DNA of 64,000 nucleotides from NCBI GenBank assembly GCA_037044975.1, contig JBAOIL010000015.1, forward strand, positions 62,001 through 126,000, given 5' to 3'. The translations under genes were made by a program, and so were the position numbers. The notes under the pieces are model-generated. The model worked only from the letters and a program-made list of their open reading frames with translations, was not told the DNA's origin and made no database searches. Below are positions 42,733 to 51,399 of the stretch, piece by piece (position 1 is the stretch's first letter; each line of letters begins with the position of its first letter). Source of the DNA: JADLHS01 sp020848635 (lineage in GTDB: Bacteria; Verrucomicrobiota; Verrucomicrobiia; Limisphaerales; JADLHS01).

Positions 42733-43491
42733 TCAGTGCGCTTTCTCCCCGCTCTTCAATTCTTTGACCTGAATATTGCGGTAACGCACGAACTGCTTGG
42801 TGTAATCGCCGCCGCCATGCACTTGCAGGGCGATCCCGCCGGCATTGGGATGCCGAACTTCGGTCTCCTGCCATTCCATGATCTTCACCCCGTTGATCCA
42901 GGTCGTGATGTGCGGCGGATTGCTGATGATACGAGCGCGTAATTCATTCCATTGGCTATGCCGCCAAAAGTAGGGCCAGGCCTCGGGCAACACCGGGAGC
43001 GGCGTGGGCGGCTCCCCGGTCGGCTTCGGATCAATCACCGTAACCTTGTCCGTGAAACTGAAATTGCGCACATGCGGTTTGCCGCCGAGACCTTCGCCAT
43101 AGATGCCCATCAAGTTGCCACCCCCGTGGTAATCAATCATCGCCTGCCACGCCTTGCCATCCTCGGTGCTGCGCAGAAACAGACCGCTGTCCGGCCCGAA
43201 GTCGTTCTTCATCTCCAGCTTCACCTCGAAGTCCGAAAACATCTGGTCGGTGATGACGAGGCCGCCGTTGGCCGGAATATCCTGCGAGCCGACGATGGCG
43301 CCGTCCTCGACCACCCACCGGCCGCCCGATTCGTTTTTGCTCGCATGACTGTGGCCCGTCTTCGCGCTCACATGCCAGCCGGTGAGGGTCTGGCCATCGA
43401 AGATCGGCACAAAACCCGTTTCGTTGGTTTGCGCGGAAGCTGAGAACCCCAAGGTGACACAGAGGAGGGTGGTGCGCAGGCAGGTCTTCAT
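42733..43491 (-). CDS. DUF1080 (3-keto-disaccharide hydrolase-like) protein, secreted
   Basis: A 252-residue secreted protein with signal peptide MKTCLRTTLLCVTLGFSASAQ. It has the DUF1080 pattern: FVPIFDGQTLTGWHVS, WVVEDGAIVGSQDIPANGGLVITDQMFSDFEVKLEMK, DSGLFLRSTEDGKAWQAMIDYH and NGVKIMEW...GGIALQVHGGGDYTKQFVRYRNIQVKEL. The domain is a concanavalin-like jelly roll. Some members hydrolyse 3-keto-glycosides, and the domain is very common in Verrucomicrobia and Bacteroidota. Gfo/Idh/MocA enzymes (here at 54-57 kb) can supply 3-keto sugars, but the loci are 11 kb apart. Confidence 0.88.
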   Translation of the reverse strand: MKTCLRTTLLCVTLGFSASAQTNETGFVPIFDGQTLTGWHVSAKTGHSHASKNESGGRWVVEDGAIVGSQDIPANGGLVITDQMFSDFEVKLEMKNDFGPDSGLFLRSTEDGKAWQAMIDYHGGGNLMGIYGEGLGGKPHVRNFSFTDKVTVIDPKPTGEPPTPLPVLPEAWPYFWRHSQWNELRARIISNPPHITTWINGVKIMEWQETEVRHPNAGGIALQVHGGGDYTKQFVRYRNIQVKELKSGEKAH

Positions 43492-43529
43492 ATTTCAGGC
43501 AAATACTAACCAAGTCGGCCCACCCAAGG

Positions 43530-46500
43530 TCAAGCGAGAGTTCCTCCGCGAATACCGCGAGTGATTGGGTAGCCGAGCGGACCCGTGCTTGCCGCGTCGG
43601 CGACCCTGAACTGATGCCTCCCGGAACTTATTGTTCGCTGGATGATCCCGATCCAATAGGTGCTACCTGAAGTACCGTCTCTCCCAACTCGGGCCGTGAC
43701 CGAACTTTTCCCGTTTTTCCATCCGGTGAGTAAGGAGGACGCTCCCATCAATTTCTTCTCCAATTCCTGCACCTGGCGGGCGCCCTCGGAAGCGGCTTGT
43801 CTGGCCTCATCCCGTTCCTTCTCGGTGCGAGCCAACAGCGCGCTGAAGGGTTCGAGGTGGCTGCGCATGGTTTCCAACTCTGTTTCCCACTGCCGCGCGG
43901 CCAGTTGGTGGGCCTCCGCTTGGGCGGTCAGCTGGACGAGCAACTCCTGCTCCCGCAGCTTGGCCTTGGTCTGGACGGTCTCTTCTTTCTGTTGCATTTC
44001 CTGGCGCAGTTGGGCTTCCAACTCCCGGAGGGCGCGTTGGCCGGCATCAGCCGACTCGAGCTCGCGGCGCCGCTGAAAATGCTCGGTCTGGCCCTGCAAC
44101 TCGGCTTGGCGAGCGTCAAACTGCGACTGGAGCTGCTGCTCGCGCTGCCGGATTTTGATCTGGAGAATCTCTTCCTTCTGCTGCGCCTCCTGGCCCAACC
44201 GGGTTTCGGTGGCCCGGACGCGCGCCTCGGTCTGCCGGGCCCATTCCTCCTCGCGAACGCGTAAATCCGAAGCCGCCTGGTTTTGCAACTCGGTTTCCCG
44301 CGCTGCCGCCCGGGCGGTCAATTCCTGTTCGCGCTGTTTGAGTTTGGACTGGAAAGCCAGTTCCTTCTTCTGCAATTCCTGTTTGAAGCGCGTGTCGGCC
44401 TCGCGCGATTGGCTTTCCAGTTGGCGTTCCAACTCTGAATCCCGGCGGCGCAACTCCTGCGCCGCCTGCGTTTGCAGGTCACTAGATAGAATCTCCGCCT
44501 GCGCCTGCAACTGCTGCTCCCGCTGTTTGAGCCGCGTTTGGGCGGCCTCTTCCCGCTGCTGCACCTCTTGGTTCCAGCGGGCGTCCACCTCCCGGACCCG
44601 GGCGTCCAATTGACGCTCCAGCTCGGCTTCGCGGTGACGGGCCTCCTCGTCAACCCGACTTTTTTCCTCGGCCAGACGGGCGTCAAATCCCAAGGACAAC
44701 TCCTGCTCCCGTTGCTTCAATTGGCGTTCAAACTCCTCATCCCGCTGACGCAGGGTCTTGACAAACTCCGCCTGCTGCCGCTCAAAACGGTGCTTCTCCT
44801 GACGGGTCGCCTTCTCCATTTCCCGGGCGGCATCCTCCTTGGCTTGCGTCAATTTAAGAGCCAGCGACTCCACCTGCTGCTGCAACTCGGAACGCGCCTC
44901 ATCGCGGTCGTTCACGGCTTCCTTCAATTGATAAGCCAGCTTGGCCGAGGTTTCCTCCACGGCGAGTTCGGCATCGGCCTTTTGCCGGCGGGCCTGCATG
45001 ACCTGGTTTTTGCATTCCTCCGACACCTCCAGCAATTTCTTCTGATGTTGCTGGACCATGGCGGTGCGTTCTCCCTCGTGGGCGGCATGCTGGGCGTCCA
45101 ATTCCTGGCGCAGTTGGGTGAGGCGATCCGACCAGGCATTTTGGCGCAGTTGCACCTGGCGATCGATCTCCGATTTCTGCAAAGCGCGCAACGCGTCGTT
45201 CTCCGTAATCGCCCGGCTGAGCGAATCCGCAACGCCGGAAAACTTGGCAACCCACTCGCCTTCCTTTTGCTTCAATTGCTGCTCGAGATCGGCGGCGGCA
45301 GCCCCGATGGCCTCGTGCGCGACCTGCAACTCGGCTTCCTTCGCGGCGAGCACTTTTTCCGCGTTCGCGGTCGCGGTCGCCAGCGCCTCGTCGCGCGCGG
45401 CGATTTCGGCGGCCAGTGCCCGGTCGTGAACGGCGGTCGCGGTCGCCAACGCCTTGTCGCGCAGGGCGATCGCAGCGGTTGCTTCACGGGCCAGGCGCTC
45501 GGCGCGCAGAATCTTCACACGCCCGGCGCGCTTATAAAGCCAGTGCATTCGGCGGCCGAAGAAACCGAGCCGATACGGGCGACGCTGCTCGTCGCGGTGA
45601 AAAAGGGTGGAGAAGCCCAACTCAACCATCAAGGTCGGCAGGAAAGCGACGATAAAAGCCAGCACCGGATAAACCCAGATGCGCACCATGCTGATTTGGT
45701 CGGTGAGGATGTCGCCGCGCTCCTTGGCGGTCGCCTTAATCGACATGGGGCGTTCGCCTTTGATCAAGCCGCGCACGATTTCCACGGTGGTGGCGATGCG
45801 ATGCACCTGGGTGTTTCGGATGGCGGTCTCCCGCGCCTCGTAAAATCCCTCCGCCTTCTTGCGGGCGGCATCCAGTTCCGCGCGAATCCCATCCACCTTC
45901 TGAACGGCCGCGCCCAACTCCTCGTCAATCTGTTTCTCTTCCACCTTCCACTCGGTGGCCAACGCGGCCAGAGCGGCGGACAATTCCTCGCGCTTGCGGT
46001 CAGACTCCTCGCGCTTGGCGCTGGAGCGACGATCGAATTCCTCGCGCACCCGGCGGGCATCGGCATCCACCTGGGCGACGCGGTCCCGGCGCTTGTTGTT
46101 GACAGCCGCCAATTCGTCTTCCTTGACCTTGATTTGAGCATCAATGTCCGCGACCAGCGTGGGTTTAAGAATTGTGTTGGACTCGCGTTCGGGTGGCACT
46201 CCGGGATCAACGGGTTCGCGCATCAACTGCCGCTTGAGAACGTTGGCGCTTTCGTACTCCTTCTTGTCCTTCTCGTAAGCCGATTTCTTATTGGTGTAAG
46301 CCGCCAGCTTCGCCTTGTAGGTGTTGTCAATCCGCGCCTCCTCCGCGTTCCATTTGGTGGCCCGGGGCACTTCGGTTTCGCGACGGGCGCGCAGTTCGGT
46401 GATGGCTTTGGTGAGCTGGGCGGTGTCCGCATCAAACTGCTTGATGATGGTGGCTTGGCGGGCTTCCACTTCGGACAACTCTTTTTTCTGATAATCGGTC

Positions 46501-47087
46501 AGGGAAATGGCGTCCTGACGCGCATCTTGATTGCGCTTAATTGACTCCTCAAGTTCGGCTCTGGCCTTGGCCTTCTTCGCGGTCAACTCGGCGAGCTTGC
46601 GTTCGCGATCGGCTTTCTTCCCCTCAATCGCCGTCAAGTCGCCATTAAGTTGGGTAATTTTTGTTTCTTCTGCGGACGCCTTCTCGAGCAACTGGCTGGC
46701 GGGCGTCATGGCCGTGCTCATCTCATAGACCCCCATGTCCTTGACCAGTTGGAACGTCAGCACACAAATCAAAGGCAGGCCCACGACCAGCATGAACCCT
46801 TTTTGCCAGCCGGTGCGGGAGGCCGTCCAAATGGCCAGGGGCAGTTTGAGCAACTCCACCGCAAGGATGGTGGCTCCGATCGGGCCGATGCCAAAAAACG
46901 TGACCCCCATGCCTTGGGGCAAGCAGGCAATCTGTTGGTATTTCCAGCCGGTCGCCAAAATCACGAATTCCACCACGGTTGCCATGACGAGCAACGGCAG
47001 CGTTAAGTAGGAAATCCGTTTGCTCTTCAACTGCTGCCACGGGGAAAAGCCCATAACCGGTGAGCCCGTTGAGTTTGAATTCTTCAT
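43530..47087 (-). CDS. Giant membrane coiled-coil protein with 63-residue repeats
   Basis: A 1185-residue protein of no recognised family. Three hydrophobic helices (about 26-46, 58-80, 98-117) lead into a first coiled coil (about 130-460). A fourth helix (about 470-490, VRIWVYPVLAFIVAFLPTLM) is followed by a strongly basic stretch (FHRDEQRRPYRLGFFGRRMH). A second coil follows (about 535-1115). Positive-inside reasoning places the first coil in the periplasm and the second in the cytoplasm. Residues 790-1041 are four 63-residue tandem units, each starting LKQREQ-like. The last 60 or so residues are not coil-like and may be read out of frame. Whether it links, spaces or senses is unknown. Confidence 0.75.
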   Translation of the reverse strand: MKNSNSTGSPVMGFSPWQQLKSKRISYLTLPLLVMATVVEFVILATGWKYQQIACLPQGMGVTFFGIGPIGATILAVELLKLPLAIWTASRTGWQKGFMLVVGLPLICVLTFQLVKDMGVYEMSTAMTPASQLLEKASAEETKITQLNGDLTAIEGKKADRERKLAELTAKKAKARAELEESIKRNQDARQDAISLTDYQKKELSEVEARQATIIKQFDADTAQLTKAITELRARRETEVPRATKWNAEEARIDNTYKAKLAAYTNKKSAYEKDKKEYESANVLKRQLMREPVDPGVPPERESNTILKPTLVADIDAQIKVKEDELAAVNNKRRDRVAQVDADARRVREEFDRRSSAKREESDRKREELSAALAALATEWKVEEKQIDEELGAAVQKVDGIRAELDAARKKAEGFYEARETAIRNTQVHRIATTVEIVRGLIKGERPMSIKATAKERGDILTDQISMVRIWVYPVLAFIVAFLPTLMVELGFSTLFHRDEQRRPYRLGFFGRRMHWLYKRAGRVKILRAERLAREATAAIALRDKALATATAVHDRALAAEIAARDEALATATANAEKVLAAKEAELQVAHEAIGAAAADLEQQLKQKEGEWVAKFSGVADSLSRAITENDALRALQKSEIDRQVQLRQNAWSDRLTQLRQELDAQHAAHEGERTAMVQQHQKKLLEVSEECKNQVMQARRQKADAELAVEETSAKLAYQLKEAVNDRDEARSELQQQVESLALKLTQAKEDAAREMEKATRQEKHRFERQQAEFVKTLRQRDEEFERQLKQREQELSLGFDARLAEEKSRVDEEARHREAELERQLDARVREVDARWNQEVQQREEAAQTRLKQREQQLQAQAEILSSDLQTQAAQELRRRDSELERQLESQSREADTRFKQELQKKELAFQSKLKQREQELTARAAARETELQNQAASDLRVREEEWARQTEARVRATETRLGQEAQQKEEILQIKIRQREQQLQSQFDARQAELQGQTEHFQRRRELESADAGQRALRELEAQLRQEMQQKEETVQTKAKLREQELLVQLTAQAEAHQLAARQWETELETMRSHLEPFSALLARTEKERDEARQAASEGARQVQELEKKLMGASSLLTGWKNGKSSVTARVGRDGTSGSTYWIGIIQRTISSGRHQFRVADAASTGPLGYPITRGIRGGTLA
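43965..44720 (-). repeat. Four 189-base in-frame tandem repeats inside the coiled-coil gene
   Basis: On the minus strand the units are 44720-44532, 44531-44343, 44342-44154 and 44153-43965, each 189 bases (63 codons, nine heptads). They begin LKQREQELSL, LKQREQQLQA, LKQREQELTA and IRQREQQLQS. Near position 50 of each is a Q-E-x-Q-Q/K-K/R-E-E type block (NQEVQQREEA, KQELQKKELA, GQEAQQKEEI, RQEMQQKEET). A fifth, partial unit starts AKLREQELLV at 43964. Confidence 0.9.
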
Positions 47088-47628
47088 AATTAAATCCTGT
47101 AAATCCGGCTATTTCTCGCGGAACGGATGGCACCGCTAAACTTCCATCACGCACCTCGTACACGGGGGCTTTTTGATTAAGGCCCGCCTTATTAACCTCC
47201 CGGCGACCTTCGCAGCATGCGTGCCAGCGCCGCTTGGGATCAGACGAGATGATGCCAAGCTCGATTCCGATGCGGGTGATGATTGGGGAAATGAACAAAA
47301 CCAGTGCAGAATGCCTAAGGCTTGTGGCCACAATGACCCGGCTAGGGGGATGTCCAACCGGATGGCTGACGGCGAGGTTGGGGCAGTGGTGTCAAGAATC
47401 CTGACGAGTCAAAGAGGTTCGCCGGCACCGACACTCCTGCGGTCGGGGCCTCATAGCCAAGCTGTTTTTCGACCTCGCACGCCATGCAGTGGCGGGATCG
47501 GGGCCGGCAAGCCGGAGGCAAATCCACGGTATTCGCCCTCTATCTGTGGGCGACTTTGGCCTGGTCAGTTTCCTCACTGTGTTAAGACCTGGAGCGCAGT
47601 TTGCCACGGCGCACGCTTCCGAGTTTTT
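47088..47628. other. Gene-free stretch upstream of the coiled-coil gene
   Basis: These 541 bases lie between two minus-strand genes. Open frames exist, but their composition (long, basic, without family features) gives no support for coding. No conserved RNA or repeat was seen. It should contain the promoter of the giant coiled-coil gene. Confidence 0.4.
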
Positions 47629-48345
47629 TCAACTGATCAGCAGCAAGCGCGGCGATTGGCCGGGTCGGGTTTCGGGAGCGCGGTGGATGCAAGGAGGGAC
47701 CGGGCTGCCGGGATACTCCACGGCAATGCGCCACAGATTGCCCAAACCGAAGGAAAAAGGCTGCGCCTGCGGGATGGGGGCGTAGTGGAGGTCGTAACAG
47801 TTTTCCTTCAGATATTCACGAAAGCCGTCGTCATCATTCCCGCCGAAGAGCTTAAGGAGTTGGGCGCGGGTTTCGGGGATGTCCACGCGCCGTTGGGCCT
47901 CGTCGTTCCGAAGGCCCTCGCTTGACGGTCCGTGATAAGTGCAAAGATAAGTATCAGTTTCCACCGTGGCGCTGTCGGCATGGAACGAATAGACATCGGT
48001 GGGCACGGCTCCGGGATCCTCGGTGCGGGGATAGCTACGAATGCAGTCGAGAACGGGGGAATGTCCGTGAGCCCGGAGCAGCCGCTGGTCGGCAAGGAGA
48101 ATGTCAATGGCGCGTCGGCCCGCCGCACTCACGGGGAGGGCAAGCAGTCGTGTTTCCTCCAGCGTGGTGATCCCTTCACTGCCGCCGAGCTGTTCCACGA
48201 CTTCGCGGAAATGGCTCGGCAATGTGCGCTGCCAGCAGAAGGCGTTGATGCCGTCGGCGAAAGGGGTTGTGACCAGTTCATGAAAATTGTTCACCCGCTT
48301 GATGCGGGAGTAGTCGGGCGGCAGAGTGAAGGAGGTCATATGCAA
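47629..48345 (-). CDS. Unknown protein, possibly with a cupin/dioxygenase-like metal site
   Basis: A 238-residue soluble protein with no signal peptide. Two spaced segments suggest a metal-binding double-stranded beta-helix: His-x-Asp in DVYSFHADSATVETDTYLCTYHG, and a late His in PCIHRAPETRPGQSPRLLLIS, resembling the H-x-D...H-R-x-P pattern of 2-oxoglutarate/Fe(II)-type or DUF1826-type proteins. The resemblance is weak and the assignment is a guess. The end (SPRLLLIS) is typical of such folds. Start ATG 48345; a GTG/ATG two codons on is equally possible. No neighbour gives a clue. Confidence 0.55.
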   Translation of the reverse strand: MHMTSFTLPPDYSRIKRVNNFHELVTTPFADGINAFCWQRTLPSHFREVVEQLGGSEGITTLEETRLLALPVSAAGRRAIDILLADQRLLRAHGHSPVLDCIRSYPRTEDPGAVPTDVYSFHADSATVETDTYLCTYHGPSSEGLRNDEAQRRVDIPETRAQLLKLFGGNDDDGFREYLKENCYDLHYAPIPQAQPFSFGLGNLWRIAVEYPGSPVPPCIHRAPETRPGQSPRLLLIS

Positions 48346-48519
48346 AGCGAAAAGGTACCGAGGGTTTTGTGTGAAGCCCAGCCGGGATTGTGGACGCCGA
48401 AGGTTTTCTGCTCCTCAATACCTTTCCCGTTTTTGATTTCAGCGGGATTCGCTCCTAAGCGGAAACTGACAACCTTTGTCACGTCATGTCAGTAATCATC
48501 ACCAAAGGCCCGTAAAACA

Positions 48520-48870
48520 TGGTGGAGGCGGGGGGAGTTGAACCCCCGTCCCTGATTGAATCCCCAGCCGCGACTACATGCTTAGTCCGGGGTATATTGT
48601 CGGCCATGGGATGACGCCCGAACTCGAGTCCCACTGCTTAGTCCGCATGGAATTTTCTCGGCTTGGGCGCGCGGTCTCCGCCTTCCACCATGCCTGCTGT
48701 TGCGTTCATCCGGGGTAGCAGGTGTCCCCCGGCGAACGTCACGGCACTTAGGCCGCGAGGGCTAATTCTTCGTTAGCTTATTTGTTTGATGCGATGTTTA
48801 ACGAGGCCAACGCATCGTCCTCGGCATGCCGCCTCTGGCGCTCCCCTCAGGTCGAAACCAGTACGCCCCC
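48520..48870 (-). ncRNA. ssrA: tmRNA (ssrA), 351 nt, tag ANEELALAA
   Basis: One-piece transfer-messenger RNA. The 5' end GGGGGCG (48870 downward) pairs with CGCCTCC before the encoded CCA end (48520-48522), with one G-U pair. The 5' strand continues ACTGGTTTCGACCTG (the tmRNA D-arm analogue), and the T arm near the 3' end reads GGGGGTTCAACTCCCC. The tag reads GCT AAC GAA GAA TTA GCC CTC GCG GCC TAA (48777 down to 48748), giving ANEELALAA, a proteolysis tag ending in LAA like that of E. coli. It rescues stalled ribosomes with SmpB, which is not in this window. Confidence 0.95.
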
Positions 48871-48947
48871 AAAACGACCACGCCATTCTCGCGGCTCCGC
48901 GCCGCCGGGTCAAGCGTGGCGATTGGTCCGGCGCACGGGCGGTATCG

Positions 48948-50081
48948 CTACTGGTTGACGTGGACAATTTGGGCCGGCGGGAAGCCGTTGAAGTAAGTCG
49001 CGGACGCACTCCCATACGCCCCGATGTTTTCAGCGTAAACCAGATCTTCGATGGCCAACTCCGGCAACAATTCGGATTGCGAGAGGCAATCCAGCCCGTC
49101 GCAGGTCTGGCCAAAAACCGCACAGACCTCCTTCTTGCCCGACTTGAAGGCCTGCAAAGGATACTGGCAGTGGTCGAAGATAATGCCACTAAAGGTGTGA
49201 TAAACGCTGTCGTCAATGTAGTAACAACGTTTACCATCGCGCACCGCCTTGCCAATGACGCGGGCGACAGCCGTGGCGGCGGTCGCGACTAGAAAGCGTC
49301 CCGGCTCCGCGAGAATCTGAATGTCCTTGGTGAAGAGGCGGTCAAGCTCCGCGTTGATGACGCGGGCGAGCTCGCCGAAGGGGCGGACGTGTTTATTGTA
49401 CGGCGCGGGGAAGCCGCCGCCGATGTCGAGGATCTTGAGTTCATGACCACGCTCGCGCGCTTCCTTCATCACGGCGGCGGCGGCGTTCAGGGCCTGGACG
49501 AAATTTTCGAAATTCGTGCATTGGCTGCCGACGTGGAAACTCAGGCCTTCGACGACCAAGCCCAGCTTGAAAGCGGCGACAATCAGATCCACCGCCTCCC
49601 CAGGCGGACAGCCGAACTTGTTCGAGAGTTCGCATTGGGAACCCGTGTTCGCCACCCCGAGGCGCACGACCACGCCCGCATGCGGTGCGTATTGCTTGAT
49701 CTTCTGCAACTCGGCGAGATTGTCGAACGTGACGAGCGGTTTGTATTGGTCCAGGGCCCGCAGGGTCTCCCGGGGTTTGATGGGGTTCGCGTAGATGATC
49801 TTGTCCCAGATAAAATCCTGCCGCGCCTTGGCCGGCAGTTTCCTGATGTTCGCGTACACGAGCATGAACTCGGGCAGCGAAGCGACATCGAAACTTGCGC
49901 CGGCTTGGTAGAGCGTGCGGACGATGGCGGGTTCGGCGTTGGCCTTCACGGCAAAGTAGCATTGCACCTGGGGCAGGTGCCGGCGGAACTCGGCGTAATT
50001 GCGGCGGATTTCGTCGTGATCCACGATCACGAGCGGGGTGCCGTGTTGTTTCGCGAGCAACTGGAGGTGTCTTTTAGTCAT
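48948..50081 (-). CDS. Type III PLP-dependent decarboxylase (ornithine/lysine-type)
   Basis: A 377-residue alanine-racemase-fold decarboxylase. Lys46 in YFAVKAN forms the PLP Schiff base, and HVGSQCTNFENF, GGGFP and EPGR (phosphate loop) follow in order. CDGLD near the end supplies the second-subunit active-site Cys and Asp, as in eukaryotic-type ornithine decarboxylases. This points to ornithine or lysine decarboxylation for polyamines rather than diaminopimelate decarboxylase (which keeps different C-terminal motifs). The start is set at ATG 50081 (MTKRHLQLL); an earlier in-frame start at 50132 adds a basic tail. No other polyamine gene is adjacent. Confidence 0.88.
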   Translation of the reverse strand: MTKRHLQLLAKQHGTPLVIVDHDEIRRNYAEFRRHLPQVQCYFAVKANAEPAIVRTLYQAGASFDVASLPEFMLVYANIRKLPAKARQDFIWDKIIYANPIKPRETLRALDQYKPLVTFDNLAELQKIKQYAPHAGVVVRLGVANTGSQCELSNKFGCPPGEAVDLIVAAFKLGLVVEGLSFHVGSQCTNFENFVQALNAAAAVMKEARERGHELKILDIGGGFPAPYNKHVRPFGELARVINAELDRLFTKDIQILAEPGRFLVATAATAVARVIGKAVRDGKRCYYIDDSVYHTFSGIIFDHCQYPLQAFKSGKKEVCAVFGQTCDGLDCLSQSELLPELAIEDLVYAENIGAYGSASATYFNGFPPAQIVHVNQ

Positions 50082-50280
50082 GACAAGCGCAAATCGCAGA
50101 CGCGACTTAGGGGGTTTGCGGCGACGGCACAAGAAAAATCAATCAAGTTGCCGGCGGTTTTCAACTTTGACGTGGCGCGATGAAACCATTACAAGCAGGG
50201 CAACCGGCTTGGCGGCAGCCGCCGATCTTGTGGTTTTGGCGGCTTGTCGCGGACGGGAGTCGTGGTAGGTTTCAAATGCA

Positions 50281-51342
50281 ATGAGTGCGAGCGACATGTT
50301 GAAGATGGTCACTTGCGGGCAGTGTGAGACGAAGGTCTTCATTCCCGGCGATCTGCCCCCGCTGGGAACCGTGCCCTGCTCCAAGTGCGGCCACGCGATC
50401 ATGATGCCGAAGATGTTGCGGCAGTTCGAACTGCGCAACGTGATCGCCTCCGGTGGCAACGGTACGGTGTATCGCGCGTTCGACACGGTGCTGGAGCGGC
50501 TCGTGGCCGTGAAGCTCGTCAAGAAGGAGATGATGAGCGATCAGCTCGCGATGGATAATTTTTATCGCGAGGCGCGCGCCTGCGCCCGGCTTAACCACAC
50601 CAACATCATTCACATCTACACCTTCGACGAATACGAAGGCCAGGTGTACCTCGTAATGGAGCTGGCGGACCACGGCAGTTTGGACAACCGCATCGAAAAG
50701 CAGACGCGCGTGGCCGAGTTGAACGTGCTCGATATCGGCATCAAGATCGCCTCCGCCCTTGATCTCGCGCTGAAACATAATCTGCTCCATCGCGACATCA
50801 AGCCGGGCAACATCCTGTTCGACGCCGACAACGAACCCAAGCTGGTGGATTTCGGGCTGGCCCGCAGCGTCGATGTGGAGGCGGAAACCGGGTCGGTGAC
50901 GGAGGGCACGCCGTATTATGTGGCGCCGGAAAAGATCAAACGCGAAAAGGAAACTTTTTTGTCGGACATGTACAGCCTCGGCTGCACCTTGTATCATGCG
51001 CTGACCGGCCATGTGCCGTTTGATGCGCCAACGGTGGAGGAATTGGTGGGCGCGCACGTCCATACCCCGCTCACGCCGCCGAACTTGGTGCTCCACGAGG
51101 TGACCCAGCCGACGAGTGACGCGTTGGTCAAGGTGATGGCGAAAAACCCGGCGGACCGGTTCCTGAGCTACGATGAATTCATTTCGGTGCTGGAAGCCTC
51201 GCGCAGTCAGTTGCTGAGTCCAGCAATACAATCAGCCCGATTCCCCAAAACCCAAGAGCAAAACAAGCTGGTGGCGGCGTTGAGACGCGGGCTGCGAATC
51301 GGGTGCCAGTCAGCGTTTCAAAACTTTTCAAAGGAGCGTTGA
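50281..51342 (+). CDS. Serine/threonine protein kinase with N-terminal zinc ribbon
   Basis: A 353-residue Hanks-type kinase. Before the kinase domain is a zinc-ribbon-like part with Cys12, Cys15, Cys33 and Cys36 (VTCGQCETKVF, VPCSKCGHAI). The kinase has GGNGTVYRAF (P-loop), Lys78, Glu97, HRDIKPGN (Asp172) and DFGLA (Asp190), then GTPYYVAPE. It has no transmembrane segment, so it acts in the cytoplasm. The substrate is unknown. The next two genes follow in the same direction (58-base gap, then overlap) and could be part of the same transcript. Confidence 0.9.
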   Translation: MSASDMLKMVTCGQCETKVFIPGDLPPLGTVPCSKCGHAIMMPKMLRQFELRNVIASGGNGTVYRAFDTVLERLVAVKLVKKEMMSDQLAMDNFYREARACARLNHTNIIHIYTFDEYEGQVYLVMELADHGSLDNRIEKQTRVAELNVLDIGIKIASALDLALKHNLLHRDIKPGNILFDADNEPKLVDFGLARSVDVEAETGSVTEGTPYYVAPEKIKREKETFLSDMYSLGCTLYHALTGHVPFDAPTVEELVGAHVHTPLTPPNLVLHEVTQPTSDALVKVMAKNPADRFLSYDEFISVLEASRSQLLSPAIQSARFPKTQEQNKLVAALRRGLRIGCQSAFQNFSKER

Positions 51343-51399
51343 CACCCTTTCGACCACCGTCTAGTCTGGCTCGGTTATAGCAATCAATCAGACAAAGCC

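Noticed and set aside
44538..46544. A long open frame (668 codons) on the plus strand inside the coiled-coil gene
   Set aside because: It is antisense to a highly biased GC-rich coiled-coil gene and its translation is Leu/Gln-rich low-complexity sequence with no family features.
47173..47925. A plus-strand open frame of 250 codons upstream of and overlapping the unknown gene
   Set aside because: It overlaps the better-supported minus-strand gene and is basic and Pro/Gly-rich without motifs.
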